Of a stretch of 64,000 bases of DNA, positions 27,101-36,484 are shown one piece after another; position 1 is the first letter of the stretch, and each line of letters begins with the position of its first letter. A model generated the notes under the pieces. The model was not told where the DNA came from, made no database searches, and saw only the letters and a list, made by a program, of their open reading frames with translations. Position numbers and translations under genes: made by a program. The DNA is from Symsagittifera roscoffensis (Eukaryota > Xenacoelomorpha > Acoela > Convolutidae), in the NCBI RefSeq assembly GCF_963678635.1, contig NC_087063.1, positions 23,444,701 through 23,508,700 on the forward strand, written 5' to 3'.

Positions 27101-27740
27101 GTATAGAGCAAAACGCAAAGCAGCCAAATGCCAATCAGAACGTAAAACGGTAAATTATTTACCAAAAGAATCGGTTTCAAGTTAAAACACATTTATTCGC
27201 CATGTCTATTTGCATTCGGTCTATGAATAGACACAACCATCATAAGCTATTTCAATTTGATTACCATGTTGATCTGTCGACAAAGGGGCATGACCAAAAC
27301 ACGCAGAGATTCGGACCAAACAAAAACAGATCAGTAAAAACTTAAATTTTCGCATCATGCACAAAATTTTTGAGAAAAAGCGGGAAACAGCCAAAAAAAG
27401 GCTGGAAAAATTTCTACTTAAAATCATGAATCCTGCTCACTTCTACCTAAATGAATCCTGTTCATTTCTACCTTAAATCATGAATCCTGCTCATTGCATT
27501 AATTTTTCCGTTTCATTTTAGGGGGAGATAGTTCATTTGTATATAACACTGCTTTAAAGTTAAGTAGTGTTATCCCAAGTAGCACCTGGTTGCGCTTGAA
27601 GATCCATTTGCCCTGCTGATGTTGAGACGTCTGTTGTGGTCTCTGCAGTTAGATATGAGACGATAGATACAGTATGCTGCCAATGCTGTGAACACAGCAC
27701 CCGCTGAAACATAGACCCACGTTAAACTAGAGTCCGCCAT
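3144..27740 (-). CDS. AREL1: AREL1-type HECT E3 ubiquitin ligase, 16 coding exons, 921 aa
   Basis: Coding exons from 5-prime: 27740-27586, 26042-25922, 22502-22250, 20944-20783, 20437-20262, 16889-16706, 16484-16198, 12583-12379, 10783-10577, 10274-10162, 9276-9097, 6113-5985, 5450-5321, 4930-4752, 4361-4180, 3246-3144. All introns are GT-AG, phases match, and the total is 2766 nt (921 codons plus TGA). Residues about 8-30 form a membrane segment ([19 protein letters not shown]). Residues about 155-350 carry filamin/Ig-like strands ([19 protein letters not shown]). Residues about 560-921 are the HECT domain, with [42 protein letters not shown] and the catalytic AHTCFNRL (Cys888). HECT ligases take ubiquitin from an E2 as a Cys thioester and pass it to substrate; vertebrate AREL1 targets IAP antagonists. 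Exon order, N-terminal anchor and domain plan match AREL1, which is usually about 820 aa; the extra length lies mainly in an acidic stretch and in Ser/Thr-rich linkers. Start: the first ATG before the membrane segment. The exon models are my reading of splice sites and homology; untranslated exons are not resolved. Confidence 0.93.
3466..3857. repeat. Dispersed repeat family B (GTTCGATAGTGGAG), copy 1
   Basis: Carries the family landmarks ACAGTTGGAAA, TTAACCCAATTTGAGAAAA, TTTTTGCTGTTCGATAGTGG, AGTTTGACTTCCTTTTAAC and CACTACGTTCTTTACTCTTA. The family recurs at least eight times in the window and contains no intact frame. Confidence 0.8.
6385..6575. repeat. Family E related fragment
   Basis: CCAAGCTGCACTTCGCAAAC and ACACAAGCAAC resemble the family left end; TCGTACTATAACACAATGCT resembles the right end. 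The 144-codon open frame across 6221-6655 lies on it and is not regarded as a gene. Confidence 0.5.
7726..8355. mobile_element. Hairpin-ended family E, copy E1 (about 630 bp)
   Basis: Left end GCAAAGCTGCGCTTCGCAAA followed by octamer ACACTCGC (7750-7757). Right end TTAGGTTGGAAAAAAAG, then the hairpin ACACTTGCTTCGCAAGTGT (8336-8354). It contains a minus-strand tRNA-like head at 7841-7905 (A box GAGTGGTTAGTGCTTGG; B box TGATCGAATCCT). The interior is shared along its length with copy E7. No protein is encoded. Confidence 0.8.
8430..8580. mobile_element. Family E right-end fragment E2
   Basis: Only the right part is present: GGCTGTACTTAATAGCTG, TTGGAAAAAAAGAGAGTTC, then the hairpin ACACAAGCTTTTTGCTTGTGT (8555-8575). 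The stem differs from E1 at paired positions. Confidence 0.75.
8760..8852. mobile_element. Family E right-end fragment E3
   Basis: GCGACTTAGGTTGGAAAAAG followed by TATTACACAGCG and TTTTGTGTAAA; a shorter, weaker hairpin with the same outer ACACA/TGTGT pairing. Confidence 0.6.
9683..10060. mobile_element. Family E copy E4 (about 380 bp)
   Basis: Left end CACAGAGGCGAACCTGCGC and octamer ACACTAGC (9710-9717). The right-end hairpin has left arm ACACTAAC and right arm GCTAGTGT (10052-10059), the exact reverse complement of the left octamer. A tRNA-like head lies on the minus strand at 9791-9862 (TGAGTGGTAATTGTGTG; ATATCGAATTCGG). The flanks ATCATAAAAATC and ATCATAAAAGTC look like a 12-bp target duplication with one mismatch. 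Confidence 0.8.
11436..11507 (+). tRNA. tRNA-Gln (anticodon CTG)
   Basis: A 72-nt cloverleaf. The acceptor stem GGTCCCA pairs with TGGGACC, the D-arm region is GTGTAATGGTTAGCAC, the anticodon stem TTGGA/TCCAA encloses loop CTCTGAA (anticodon CTG, glutamine), and the T arm is CCGAG-TTCAAAT-CTCGG. The discriminator base is T and there is no intron. Internal A-box (TGGTGTAATGG) and B-box (GAGTTCAAATCT) promoters are intact. A short T-rich run a few bases downstream could stop Pol III. It lies in an intron of the AREL1 gene on the opposite strand. Unlike the tRNA-like heads elsewhere in the window it folds perfectly, so it looks like a functional gene. Confidence 0.96.
12780..14770. repeat. Degenerate tandem array, unit about 170 bp, about ten units
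   Basis: Each unit has CATATCTCGAAAACCAAAA, TTTGAGCAGTCATACTTGGA, CAACCCCTGAGTATACCCTG, ACAGCACCCCACTATAGGG and TTCAAGTTCGGTTAG. The first eight units (12780-14100) are contiguous; two more diverged units lie at 14480-14600 and 14650-14760. The array fills much of the AREL1 intron 12584-16197. A related single unit is at 59570-59700. Confidence 0.88.
15199..15706. mobile_element. Family E copy E5, different interior (about 510 bp)
   Basis: Left end TTTACACAGAGGCGAAATTG and octamer ACACAAGC (15227-15234). The right end has GCACAAAATTT then GCTTGTGT (15698-15705), the exact reverse complement of the left octamer, then AATGA. The interior matches the 32741 copy and not E1, E4 or E7, so only the termini are common to all. 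A second hairpin end is embedded near 15625-15640. Confidence 0.8.
17590..18870 (+). other. Unidentified coding-like, decayed region
   Basis: Plus-strand frames, interrupted by stops, read protein-like stretches: [20 protein letters not shown] near 17630, [20 protein letters not shown] near 18470, and [20 protein letters not shown] near 18690. I recognise no family. It lies in an AREL1 intron on the opposite strand and may be a decayed mobile element. Confidence 0.3.
18880..20040. repeat. Two clusters of a GGATTCC/GCGGATTCCGC motif around a tandem array
   Basis: The motif GGATTCC, often in the near-palindrome GCGGATTCCGCA, occurs about nine times in 18885-19115 and about seven times in 19870-20035, every 15-40 bp and in both orientations. 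Between the clusters (19330-19760) lies an array of about 110-bp units. It lies in the AREL1 intron 16890-20261. Confidence 0.8.
19330..19760. repeat. Tandem array, unit about 110 bp
   Basis: Three to four units containing TGTATGGAAACACAACACAC, AGCATATCGCCAATTTAGG, TCAGTATTTGGGATTG and CGCCGAATAAATTCAATATT. The last part decays into short GGTCAGTATTTGGGATCG repeats. Confidence 0.85.
21020..21300. repeat. Dispersed repeat family B, partial copy
   Basis: GGACAGTTGCAGAAAAGTC, TTTTGCTCTTCGATAGCGG and AAATTTGAGCGTGAACAAAT identify the family. It lies in the intron 20945-22249. Confidence 0.7.
21648..21862. repeat. 107-bp direct tandem duplication
   Basis: Two adjacent units (21648-21754 and 21755-21861), identical except for AAGCAG versus AAGCCG. 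The near identity implies a recent slip. Confidence 0.93.
23618..23648. other. Perfect 11-bp stem-loop
   Basis: GTCTTATCGTG pairs with CACGATAAGAC across a 9-nt loop. It is in a T/C-rich stretch about 90 bp upstream of the LINE-like start frame. It may be a structured 5-prime UTR element of the retrotransposon; the function is unknown. Confidence 0.5.
23740..25100 (+). mobile_element. Decayed non-LTR retrotransposon, C-terminal half
   Basis: Frames on the plus strand, broken by stops and frameshifts, read in order: [20 protein letters not shown] and [28 protein letters not shown] at about 24256-24320, the post-RT motif of many LINEs; and a C2H2 finger [20 protein letters not shown] plus KHVG at about 24640-24715, followed by SCPKCE. 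RT-proximal, thumb-like and zinc-finger segments in this order fit a site-specific or CRE/R2-like or RTE-like C-terminus. A short start-like frame at 23740-23919 ([20 protein letters not shown]) may be its 5-prime end joined by deletion. It lies in the AREL1 intron 22503-25921, opposite strand, and is inactive. Confidence 0.7.
26220..26402. mobile_element. Family E right-end fragment E8
   Basis: It retains CTAGCCACAAATAAGGCAG, the TTGCGAGTTAGGTTATAAG segment and the terminal hairpin ACACTAAGC...GCTAGTGT (26377-26397). The left end is missing. It lies in AREL1 intron 1. Confidence 0.7.
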
Positions 27741-29086
27741 TAGTGCAACCTAGTACCACAGGCACTGACACTACCACCGCCAGACAGTCAACAGTCGCTT
27801 TTACAGTCAAGAAACGCCATCTTAAGTAGTCATAACTACATCTGGAATTGGGGTCTGACAACTAAACCAGGTTACACTTTGTGATTAGATTTAATATCTT
27901 AAACGTTCAGCTTAAAAAGCAAAACACTACAACGAAACTCTGAATGAACAATGAACTTGATTGCAATGATATACGTGGAGACAAAAAAATATGGATTGGA
28001 AAATTTTGGAGAGCACACAAATTTTGGGGTAAAACCTGAAAATGGTAAAAGACTTTTAAATTATAACACGGTAAGTCTTAAGACGGCATTGTGGCCGTAA
28101 CTAGAAGGTTTAGACTGATAGAAACAACAGTAAAGTAGAGCAAAAGATAAAGAGAACGACTCAGATTTTTTAACTTAAAAACTTTGGGAGGATTTTGTTG
28201 ATACTGACTTCTTGCGCTGAAAAAAAAACTAGGGCAAATAACAAAAATTTATGTAGATTTATGGCATGATTCAAAACAGTAAGTGAAATAGTCCCTTGCT
28301 CAGCAACAACGAATGAACCTAAGTAGCCAACAGAGAGTTAGAAAAGTAATGAACTCAAAGAAACAAAAAATTGGATTGATTTTTTGAACAATTTTCAACT
28401 TTCAAATTTCGAAAAAATTTACATGTTAAGGCTCTTCAAATTTCTGGAAATTTATATGACTGACACATTTTTCGTTAAATTAACCCAAATTGAATAAACT
28501 GGATCAACAGATAATTTTTTTATTCAGCGGGGAAACCTAAAAATTGATGTCTTTTTCGAAACTACAAGTCATTCACGTTTTTTGTGCCTTTTTACACTTT
28601 GTTATTGGAGGTTCGATTAAAAAAATTGAACCTAAAAAGACATAAGTCAAATCACAAAATAAATCAAATTTGAGCGTGAACAAATTTAGACTTTCTCCTG
28701 AAAAAAAAACTACGTGACCTAAATACGTGACTTCACTTCACTCAATGACTCTTGAAAAGATCTTACTAGGGGTAAACTTTTGATATCATGGATATAACGA
28801 GGAGAAAATCATGAAAACTAAACTATGATGCAAACTAGCTTAAAATAGATTTCGACAAATTTTTATCCTATGGTATTCCAGCATTTCCTACATACTCGAA
28901 CAAACTTAATGCCTCCCTATCTCAGAGTACGTATTAACAAAAATCCACCCCCACAATATAGTAGGCCAACCATTACACATACAATACTTTGAACCTAGCA
29001 ACTAATCACCTCACATGCAATTCGGGGAATGGGGGTGGGCTGGGTCTGTTTTTTTGTCGAAATCCAACAAATCGCCCAATACCAAC
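27741..29086. other. Upstream flank of AREL1, no gene seen
   Basis: The expected promoter and 5-prime UTR of AREL1. No TATA box at a convincing distance; a GC-richer patch with ACCACCGCCAGACAGTC at 27773-27790 lies about 35-50 nt upstream of the ATG. A family B copy fills 28325-28755. Confidence 0.5.
28325..28755. repeat. Dispersed repeat family B copy
   Basis: GCCAACAGAGAGTTAGAAAA, TTAACCCAAATTGAATAAAC, TTATTGGAGG and ACTTCACTCAATGACTCTTG. It is upstream of AREL1 in gene-free sequence. Confidence 0.7.
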
Positions 29087-29255
29087 CTGGAGAAACATCA
29101 AATATGGCCACGATGAGATAGACGGATAGATAGAAGATAGCAATTCCAGCTAGTAAGAAAAGAACTCCCACCAAGATAGAGACGGCGATCAAATTCTTGA
29201 TGAGTTGCTTGAATTCGGGCGACGAAACCAGACTCGTAAGACAACTTTGCAAAGC
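29087..29255 (-). CDS. Possible orphan exon encoding one long hydrophobic segment
   Basis: 169 nt between a plausible acceptor (CCGACAG at 29256 and above) and donor (CCAG|GTTGGT at 29086). Reading ALQSCLTSLVSSPEFKQLIK, then a roughly 30-residue hydrophobic run (SILVGVLFLLAGIAIFYL, YLIVAIF) and DVSP. The composition looks like real protein, but there is no start Met and no partner exon that I can identify. It lies about 1.3 kb upstream of the AREL1 start on the same strand, so it could be an alternative upstream exon or part of another gene. Confidence 0.35.
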
Positions 29256-29691
29256 CTGTCGGTTGGATGATAATTAGATTCAGAGTCAGTGATGTAGAAT
29301 GGTTAAGTTTTTCCGAATTTGTAAGCTTGGATATAACAATTACAAACTTACACGTATCTTTCTCAGCTACTTGACTGAACCTGTTCTCAGAGATGATTTA
29401 AAAATGCACCCGAAATCTTTCATTAGAGTGGACTTGAAAAGATTTAAGTTGAACTTGATGGTTACAACTCGAATACGCTACTGTAGATTTTCGGCGAGCC
29501 ACATTTTTCTGCCAAGAATGAATTACGAAGTAAAGAGTGAATTTAGTCTCAAACGGACGTCTAATCGTTGACGTATTTTTGGGCTTCTTGAATAATCTTC
29601 TTGAAAATATGTTTATTTAGAAAAAGTATCGACTGGGTTTCACTGTCGCTATACTTCAACGAAATGGTTACGTAGCAATAAGTAGACGTGC

Positions 29692-29797
29692 CATAAAGTA
29701 GACACGTATAAGCCAATCAGAATAGAGAAGAGAAAATACTTCGTACGTTCGTTTTCTGATCTCATTTGTGATTGGCTGACGAATTGTCTACTTTATG
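29692..29797. mobile_element. Short palindromic MITE (106 bp)
   Basis: Inverted ends CATAAAGTAGACA and TGTCTACTTTATG, with further pairing AGCCAATCA to TGATTGGCT. There is no coding capacity. Superfamily not assigned; no clear target duplication was found. Confidence 0.75.
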
Positions 29798-30425
29798 ACA
29801 TTCGATTGTGCTTGTTTTATGGCTACTTTTTGACCGCACTTCCAACAAAATCCACAATTCATGTTCTTATAATTTCCGCCATATCGCTTATTTTTTTTCG
29901 AAAAAGTGCTTTTACGATCTCTGCCCCTATTGCAAAAGGGGGAGGGAATTCTGTACAAGGCACAATAATTGCTCAACCTTTAGACTAGTCCTTCGTGGTA
30001 TAAAATTTTCACTGTGTACCTTAATAAAGTGAAGAGCAGTCAAATAGAGCCATTTTTTATTCAGTAAAAACGTATAAAAGCAAATAATCTACATCACTGA
30101 CCCTTTGAAGCCAGAAGCGCTGAGCAGGCATTAGTTAAGGCTTAATACTAATTAACATTATTACAATACATTCAATCTGAAATTGATAGAATGAATATCA
30201 CATTATAACACTTAGCTGTTTATGACGTCAATTTGACTTGCCACTATAGAAAGAAAGAAAGAAAGAATTCATTTCTCCAAAGTTATAATAAAACATCAAA
30301 ATAGACACAGCATCACTTACCACTATAGTCCACAAACAAAAATTAGACCAATAACTAGAATACTATTTTGCAAACTCTTGTTCATGAGAATAGCATTAAA
30401 TCTAAAGGATATCAAGAGATGTCCC

Positions 30426-30868
30426 CAGGGGCGGATTTAGGGGGGGGGGGGGGCGGCGGACGCCCCCCCCTCAGGGATTCGACCCCCTGCCGACCCAAAG
30501 GGTCCCCCCTTTGATACTTTTTCAGAAATCCATTTTTGGCCGACCGACCCTAAAATTTTTCTAAAGGCGCCTTCGGCGCCAATATATACTAATTTTGAGG
30601 GAGAGCGCGCGCCAAAAAAACGCGATTTTTTTGTCAAAATTTTTCAAAAATTGCCCAAAAACGGCTTTTTTGACTGTTTTTTCAAAAATTTGCCTGCGGC
30701 GCAGAAAATTTAGCCAAAGTAGGGCCAAAACAGTGCTTTGGGAGAGCTCGAAAAATCAATTTGGTCGACCTAAAAAAAAAAAAAAAAAGGTCGTCAAAAT
30801 CAAAATTTTGGAAATTTTTTTGAAAATCCGCCCCCCCTCGAGAAAATCCTAGATCCGCCCCTCCCCTG
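30426..30868. mobile_element. hAT-type MITE with CAGGGGCGGAT ends and 8-bp target duplication
   Basis: 443 bp from CAGGGGCGGATTTAG to TAGATCCGCCCCTCCCCTG, flanked on both sides by GATGTCCC. CAGGG...CCCTG ends with an 8-bp duplication are typical of hAT elements. The interior contains GC-rich inverted blocks (GGCGCCTTCGGCGCC). It has no transposase. The ORFs on it are artefacts. Confidence 0.92.
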
Positions 30869-31439
30869 GATGTCCCTATAATGGCTGATGATTACAGATT
30901 TTTCTATACTGAAGCCCATTACTCAATTCTAGACAAGCGAATCGGTTCTTCGCTCCACTTGCGATACACAGAACGAATCATAAACGAAAAAGATGAGCAA
31001 AAAACTCCTGTTTTTCCAGTATCATAATAAAGTGTGCAATTAAGACACCAGCTCAATAAGCCCGCAACTAAATATACGCACAGAGAAAAACTCCAAAACA
31101 TTATATACAGTAATCGAAGGAAAAAACGAAATCATTCCGAAATGCAACAAAATCCACCAAAGAATAATCCTATGGAACAGCAGCAATCTGCAAAATAGTC
31201 AGTGCTTTCGCAATGTGCTCTTTACAAAAACAGTGACACAGACTTTTTATGTGGTTTCTGTGATTCTCACGCAGAGTAATCTATAAGTAAAGCTATCTGG
31301 TCTGTCAAAGCATAGTCCGTTTATATTATTCCCCACATTCTAGACTGAGTTATTTTGTTGAGCAAAGCTTTTTGTGACTCAAGGCTTAAAATTCGATGGC
31401 TTCTAAAAGTTTCACATGGTACAAATATTGCAGCCAAAA

Positions 31440-31572
31440 CTGGTCAATCTGTGGTAGACCTGAAGCTGGAGGTCAAGTGAGCGCTCGTCCTCAAGCACTA
31501 TCATTGCCATGGCAGGGGATCAAACACACGATCTAACGACTAAAGGGAAGGCCTTACCACTTTGCTGAGTAA
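31440..31572 (-). repeat. tRNA-derived SINE head and body
   Basis: Minus strand: CAGCAAAGTGGTAAGGC (A box) and GTGTTTGATCCCC (B box), followed by a body shared with 2401-2530 (GAGCGCTCACTTGACCTCC). It is the same family as the 2.4-kb copy. Confidence 0.6.
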
Positions 31573-32029
31573 CTCCAACGTTATGGACCTTCCTTCTTGT
31601 ACTGCAACCCCACCATGTACTGAAGTCGGAAAATGAAAACAAAAACAAGTATGGACCAGCTTGTCAAGGACGACACATTTCTTTTGCAACACTGGTGACA
31701 GCATTTTAGCACAAAAGGTTGTTTTTTTTTCTAGAAAGGACTAGCAGATGGGTTGACCGCAAGACGGAACCGTCCCTATAGCCGATGCGTTGGTAAATAC
31801 GGAAGAACCAACTGCGTTTAAAAAAAAATAAAACTAACCAACAACGAAACTTTTTTTAAAAAATATACTTATTTTTTCACAGCTTAAGTGAAAAACGTTT
31901 TTTATTATAACACCTACTCACTCGCTTCACTTGCCCGAAATAAGATCGGTATCACCGCCCGAATTAAGCCTAAGCTCGAAACCATATAAAACAATCTAAT
32001 CACAAGAAGATAAAAAAAAACAAAATCGA

Positions 32030-32480
32030 AAGAGGACGCCCCCCTCAGGGATTCGACACCCTCACCAATCAAAGGGTCCCCCTTTGGTATCATTTTATGA
32101 CATTCATTTTACCAACCCGAAAATTTTTCTTAAGGCGTCAATATACACTTATTTTAAAGAGCAGAGCGCGCCGAACAAAAGCTTATTTTTCAGTCAACAT
32201 TTTCCAAAAAGTGCCCCAAAAACGGGAAGGCCCGGAAAATCAATTTGGTTGACCTTAAAAAAGATCGACAAAATTTTCGAACATTTTTCTAAAAGCGCCA
32301 ATATACACTAATTTTTAAAAGGAGCGCGCGCCGAACAAACGCACTTTTTTCAGTCAACAAGTCCAAAAAGTGCCCCATAAACGGGGGTGACAGGAAAATC
32401 AATTTGGTTGACCTTAAAAAGGATCGACAAAATTTTCGAACATTTTTTCAAAATCCCCCTCCGCCTCGGATTTGGAGTAC
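32030..32480. mobile_element. Diverged relative of the 30426 hAT MITE
   Basis: Shares CCCCTCAGGGATTCGAC, AAAGGGTCCCCCTTTG and GAGCGCGCGCCGAACAAA with the intact element, but has lost both ends and carries an internal duplication of about 165 bp. Confidence 0.75.
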
Positions 32481-32735
32481 CTGATTTTTCATGAAAAAAA
32501 ACAATATTAGAACACACATAATCATCATCCAAAACATCCTTCAAAAAAAATATACGTTAATTCGTTTGAACAGATCAGGTCATAATATACAAGGATATCA
32601 GACATAAACACGAAAGCCTTCAAAATTTAAAATGTTTCCACAAACTAGGCCACAAAAAAATCTCGTTAATCTGGGGTTTATATTTTTGTTTAAATTACAA
32701 AGATTAGATTAATTTATATGGCTTCGAAATTAAAA

Positions 32736-33873
32736 TAAACACAGAGGCGAAGTTGAACTTCGCATAAACAAGCAAAAACATGACCGATAACGCTACTGGG
32801 AAAAAACTGAATGAGTCAAAATTTGAGTCTACAAAATTTCTTAAGGGACGCAAGCCAATTACGACGCATTAGCAGTACCAGTCAATTTGAAAAAAAAATT
32901 ACCTATTGCACATGCCTCAAATTATAGAGCGAACGCATTTTAGCTAGTATACGAAAAAGTTCATTAAAAACATTCGACACTGCCCAGCTTTTACCCTCTT
33001 ATTTTGTTGCGGGTCTCCTCCCTACCTCTACGCTACAATTCATACCTTGAAGCTAAAGTGCTATTTGTAATTCAAAACTGCTCGTATCAGGGCAAACCCC
33101 TGAATGCTCTGACTGAAATTAAGTGTTAATTGAAATAAAATTATTTTTTTTTTCAATTTGAAACTTTTGTGAGAAGAAAATGCGTTACTGACAAATTGCA
33201 TGATCCTTTTCCAATCAAATACATAAAAACAAGACTGCTTGTATCAGGGAGAAGACCTGGATGTTCCGAAGGCCTTCTAAGGTCTATGGAGCAGTACTAA
33301 CATGAAAACATTAAATGTATAAAAAAGAATTTTTTTTAATTTGAGAAATTTTGTGAAAACCATCCGCCACACGCCATATAAAGTACAAAATGATAAATTT
33401 CGCTCCTGGTAACAAATCAATTATGGCAAATAAGCTTCCTTCAACCAATTTGGAACAATTTCTAAGACGGATTAAATCTCCGCTTACGCGTTACTAGCGC
33501 GAAATATATAGTGCATTAATTTTCCCAAATTGACCAAAATGGCATTTTTTAAACCCCCATAACTCTGCCAAAAATGATCACAGGTGAAATATCTTTCCAA
33601 ATTTAAGCTCAGGACAACAATACTTTTCAAATAAATATTAGAAAAATCCCGTCAAAAATGGCTAGTTAAAAAATACCACCCCGAGCACAAATATTCCGTT
33701 ACGAAAGTCGGAGCAATGATAGTCTGTGTTAATATCCTTAGCATTGGCTGTAATTAATAGCTGGTTATTGATCAAAATGAACACATTCAAAATGAACACA
33801 ATTTCGCAGCAATATTTGCGACTTAGGTTGGAAAAAAGATAGTTCATACTATAACACAAGCTATGCTTAGGTA
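32736..33873. mobile_element. Family E copy E6, long, E5-type interior
   Basis: Left end ACACAGAGGCGAAGTTGAAC, with interior CGCTACTGGGAAAAAACTG and TTTTGTTGCGGGTCTCCTCC matching E5. A pair of roughly 165-bp direct repeats (33075-33300, TCGTATCAGGG and TTGTATCAGGG) lies inside. Right end TTGCGACTTAGGTTGG and the hairpin ACACAAGCTATGCTTAGGT (33854-33872), slightly decayed. Confidence 0.7.
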
Positions 33874-34375
33874 AATATGGATCTTTCGATTTTAGTTTCT
33901 ACCTTCTTGTGATTAGATTGATTTATATGGTTTAGAGCTAAGCTGAAAAATGCAAGCCTTTCAAGTTTTATATCATTTTTTCAAAAAAAAACGATGTTTT
34001 CATAATGGTTACTCTTCCATACCTCCTGAATATATAAAAAACTAGTTTTTAACGTCAACAAAACATCTAATTACTGACGGGCAGTCACGTTTGGGCAGTC
34101 ACGTTTTTTTAGCTGCCGGTCAATAGATTAATTTATGTGGTTTCTAGATTTAGTTGAAATATGCAACTCTTTCATCGCATTTTTTACAATTAAGGATGGT
34201 TTATAGAGCGCACTTCTAAAAATTTCCGGAAAAGTTTACGGTGGGTTTGTTCAAATTAAAAATTTTCTCTCTACTGACCTAAGTCTCGGAGTTTTGGGTG
34301 GTCGAGCATTTTATTTTCGGATTGCAGCTGGTTACTAAACTAGTTTATTTTTTTTTTCGATAAGTCTGAAAACAT

Positions 34376-34536
34376 AGCCAATTGACAGTTGGAAAAAAAT
34401 ATGAAAGCAATAAAACAGAAAAAAAACTGACTTGTTCATGAAAAAAGCTTCAACTTTCGAGTTTTTAAGACAAAAATATGCCCATGAATTTCAAGAAAAA
34501 TTTATGATGTGTGCTTTTGTGATAAAATTAACCCAA
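34376..34536. repeat. Dispersed repeat family B, left part next to palindrome
   Basis: Starts AGCCAATTGACAGTTGGAAA and continues into the palindrome, so the palindrome is an inverted duplication of this copy. Confidence 0.75.
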
Positions 34537-34826
34537 TTTGAGAAAAATGGATTAATAGATAAAACTTTTATTTCACTGGGAAATTTGAGAATTGAATACC
34601 ATTTTAGAAATTGGAAATCCATCCGATTTTTAGTGACCTTTAGATTTTTGCTGTTCGATAGTGGAGTTTGCCTTCCTTTGTTAAAAGGAAGGCAAACTCC
34701 ACTATCGAACAGCAAAAATCTAAAGGTCACTAAAAATCGGATGGATTTCCAATTTCTAAAATGGTATTCAATTCTCAAATTTCCCAGTGAAATAAAAGTT
34801 TTATCTATTAATCCATTTTTCTCAAA
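34537..34826. repeat. Near-perfect 290-bp palindrome made from family B
   Basis: The arms 34537-34679 and 34684-34826 are reverse complements (TTTGAGAAAAATGG left; CCATTTTTCTCAAA right) with a 4-nt centre at 34680-34683. Both strands therefore carry almost the same open frame, which is a by-product and not two genes. Confidence 0.95.
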
Positions 34827-34924
34827 TTTTTCTCAAATGACTTGAACTAACGCCCCCCAACTCCTCTGAAAAACGAAAACAGTAAGACGTAAGAGGTGTA
34901 AAAGGTGAAAGATGTAGAGTTGGT

Positions 34925-35250
34925 ACAATGAAAACATAGCCAACAGACAGTTGGAAAAAAGTCAACAAACACAAGAAAACAGAAAAATATCTAATTTTCA
35001 AAATTAAAAACTTTAAAAAAATGACCTTAAAGCTCTTTGAATTTAAATAACAACTTATGTTCGACAAATTTTGCTTAAATCAACTAAATTTGAGAAAATT
35101 TGATCAATAGGTAAAATTTTTATTCCGAAGGAAATTCTGAAAATTAATCTCCATTATCAAAACTAGAAGTCGATCACATTTTTCTTGAATTACACTTTCA
35201 ATGTTCGCTAGTGGAGTTTACCTTCCTCTTAAAAATTATAGTTTACCATT
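34925..35250. repeat. Dispersed repeat family B copy
   Basis: AGCCAACAGACAGTTGGAAA, AACTAAATTTGAGAAAATTT and TAGTGGAGTTTACCTTCC. It is a third contribution of the family within 900 bp. Confidence 0.75.
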
Positions 35251-36480
35251 AGAACCCACTCGCAAGTCAAAACAATTGCCATAAAAGTTTTCACAGAAGA
35301 ACTATAAACCTCTGAAAAATGAAATCAATACAATTACATCATTTCCAGCATATCTAACTTTTATAAACGAGTAAGAAAATTTTAAAAATCCATAGACGAA
35401 AATAAATGTTTTTTTAGAAACAAGAAATTAAAAAAATCAAATAGCTTCATAAAATTCGAACCAGTAATGACAACAATCTCGATTACCATACGAAACTCGC
35501 AATTTGTCTTTGAGACAAAAATCATGTCAAAATTGAAAATACATTTTTTCAATACAACTTTTTTTGAAAAAAGTTACTCATATTTGAAACAATTCAAGGT
35601 GCCATCGTTGTGAAAAAATCTAAGTTATTGAATTGCTCAATTCTGACAAAAACTTGTGAAATTAACCAAAAGCTGTGCAGCTGAAAAATACTGACCGCAA
35701 TATCAAAATTTTTGAATAACAGAAATGTCCGGGGTGTATTAAGTAAGAGTACATTTTTACAAGGCTAAAAATTCACAATTCAAAATAGAAGGCTATAACA
35801 AGAAAAAAGAAGGCGTATGGTTTCGAGCATAGTGGCTTTCTACAAAACAAAAAAGCCACTATGTCGGAAAAGAATCGAAAACAAAATTCGAAAATGTGAA
35901 AAAACTATATGTATCAAAACGAATCATGCTAGTTTTGAAAAAAAAACATGCCAAAACGAAAGAATAGGAAATTATCATCGGAGAAAAATTACCGAGTGGT
36001 AAAAATCAGAAAATTTCTTAGTATAAACCTTTTAAGCCGAAAAAAAAATCAACAAGACTAAGGCCTATAAAAAGTTACCAAGTCCTCCTCGCCCTCAAAA
36101 CACACAAAAACACAGCTTTATTTGCTCGTGAAATGAAACAAAATGATGCCAGTAAGCCGATATAATAAAAGCCGACACCTATGAAACCTAAAAAAAAGAA
36201 AATGAAAAATGAAAACAAAAAAGCAGAAAAACATCCATTCTGGTGATTAGATTGATTTATATGGTTTCGAGCTTAGGCTTAAATGTGCAAGCCTTTAATT
36301 ACTTGCGAACTGAACATAAATTTACCAATTCTAATTCATACCATTCTTTGCACCAAGTTATTCATGAGAAAAAGTCTAGTACCCGATTGCAAAACGCTTG
36401 CTTATCGCAAGGGTAATAAAAAATCAAAGACCGTTTTATTTTCAATCGAATTAGCTCACAGCACAAAAAAAGGTAGAAAA
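35251..36480. other. AT-rich intergenic sequence, no gene seen
   Basis: No exon-like frame, splice-site pair or conserved motif that I can support. One hairpin of the second family is at 36394-36414 (ACGCTTGC...GCAAGGGT). The 61-codon frame at 35817-36002 has biased Lys/Arg composition with no family resemblance. Confidence 0.6.
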
Positions 36481-36484
36481 TTTG

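Noticed and set aside
27221-27427. Small minus-strand frame with a signal-peptide-like start ([14 protein letters not shown])
   Set aside because: It is short, inside an AREL1 intron, and followed by a stop with no conserved domain. The secreted-peptide reading is possible but not supported.
30437-30852. GC-rich island with open frames on both strands
   Set aside because: It is the interior of a hAT MITE with clear ends and target duplication, not a CpG-island promoter or gene.
34432-34845. 137-codon frame and its 95-codon antisense twin
   Set aside because: Both are translations of the palindrome of family B, which explains their near-identical sequences.
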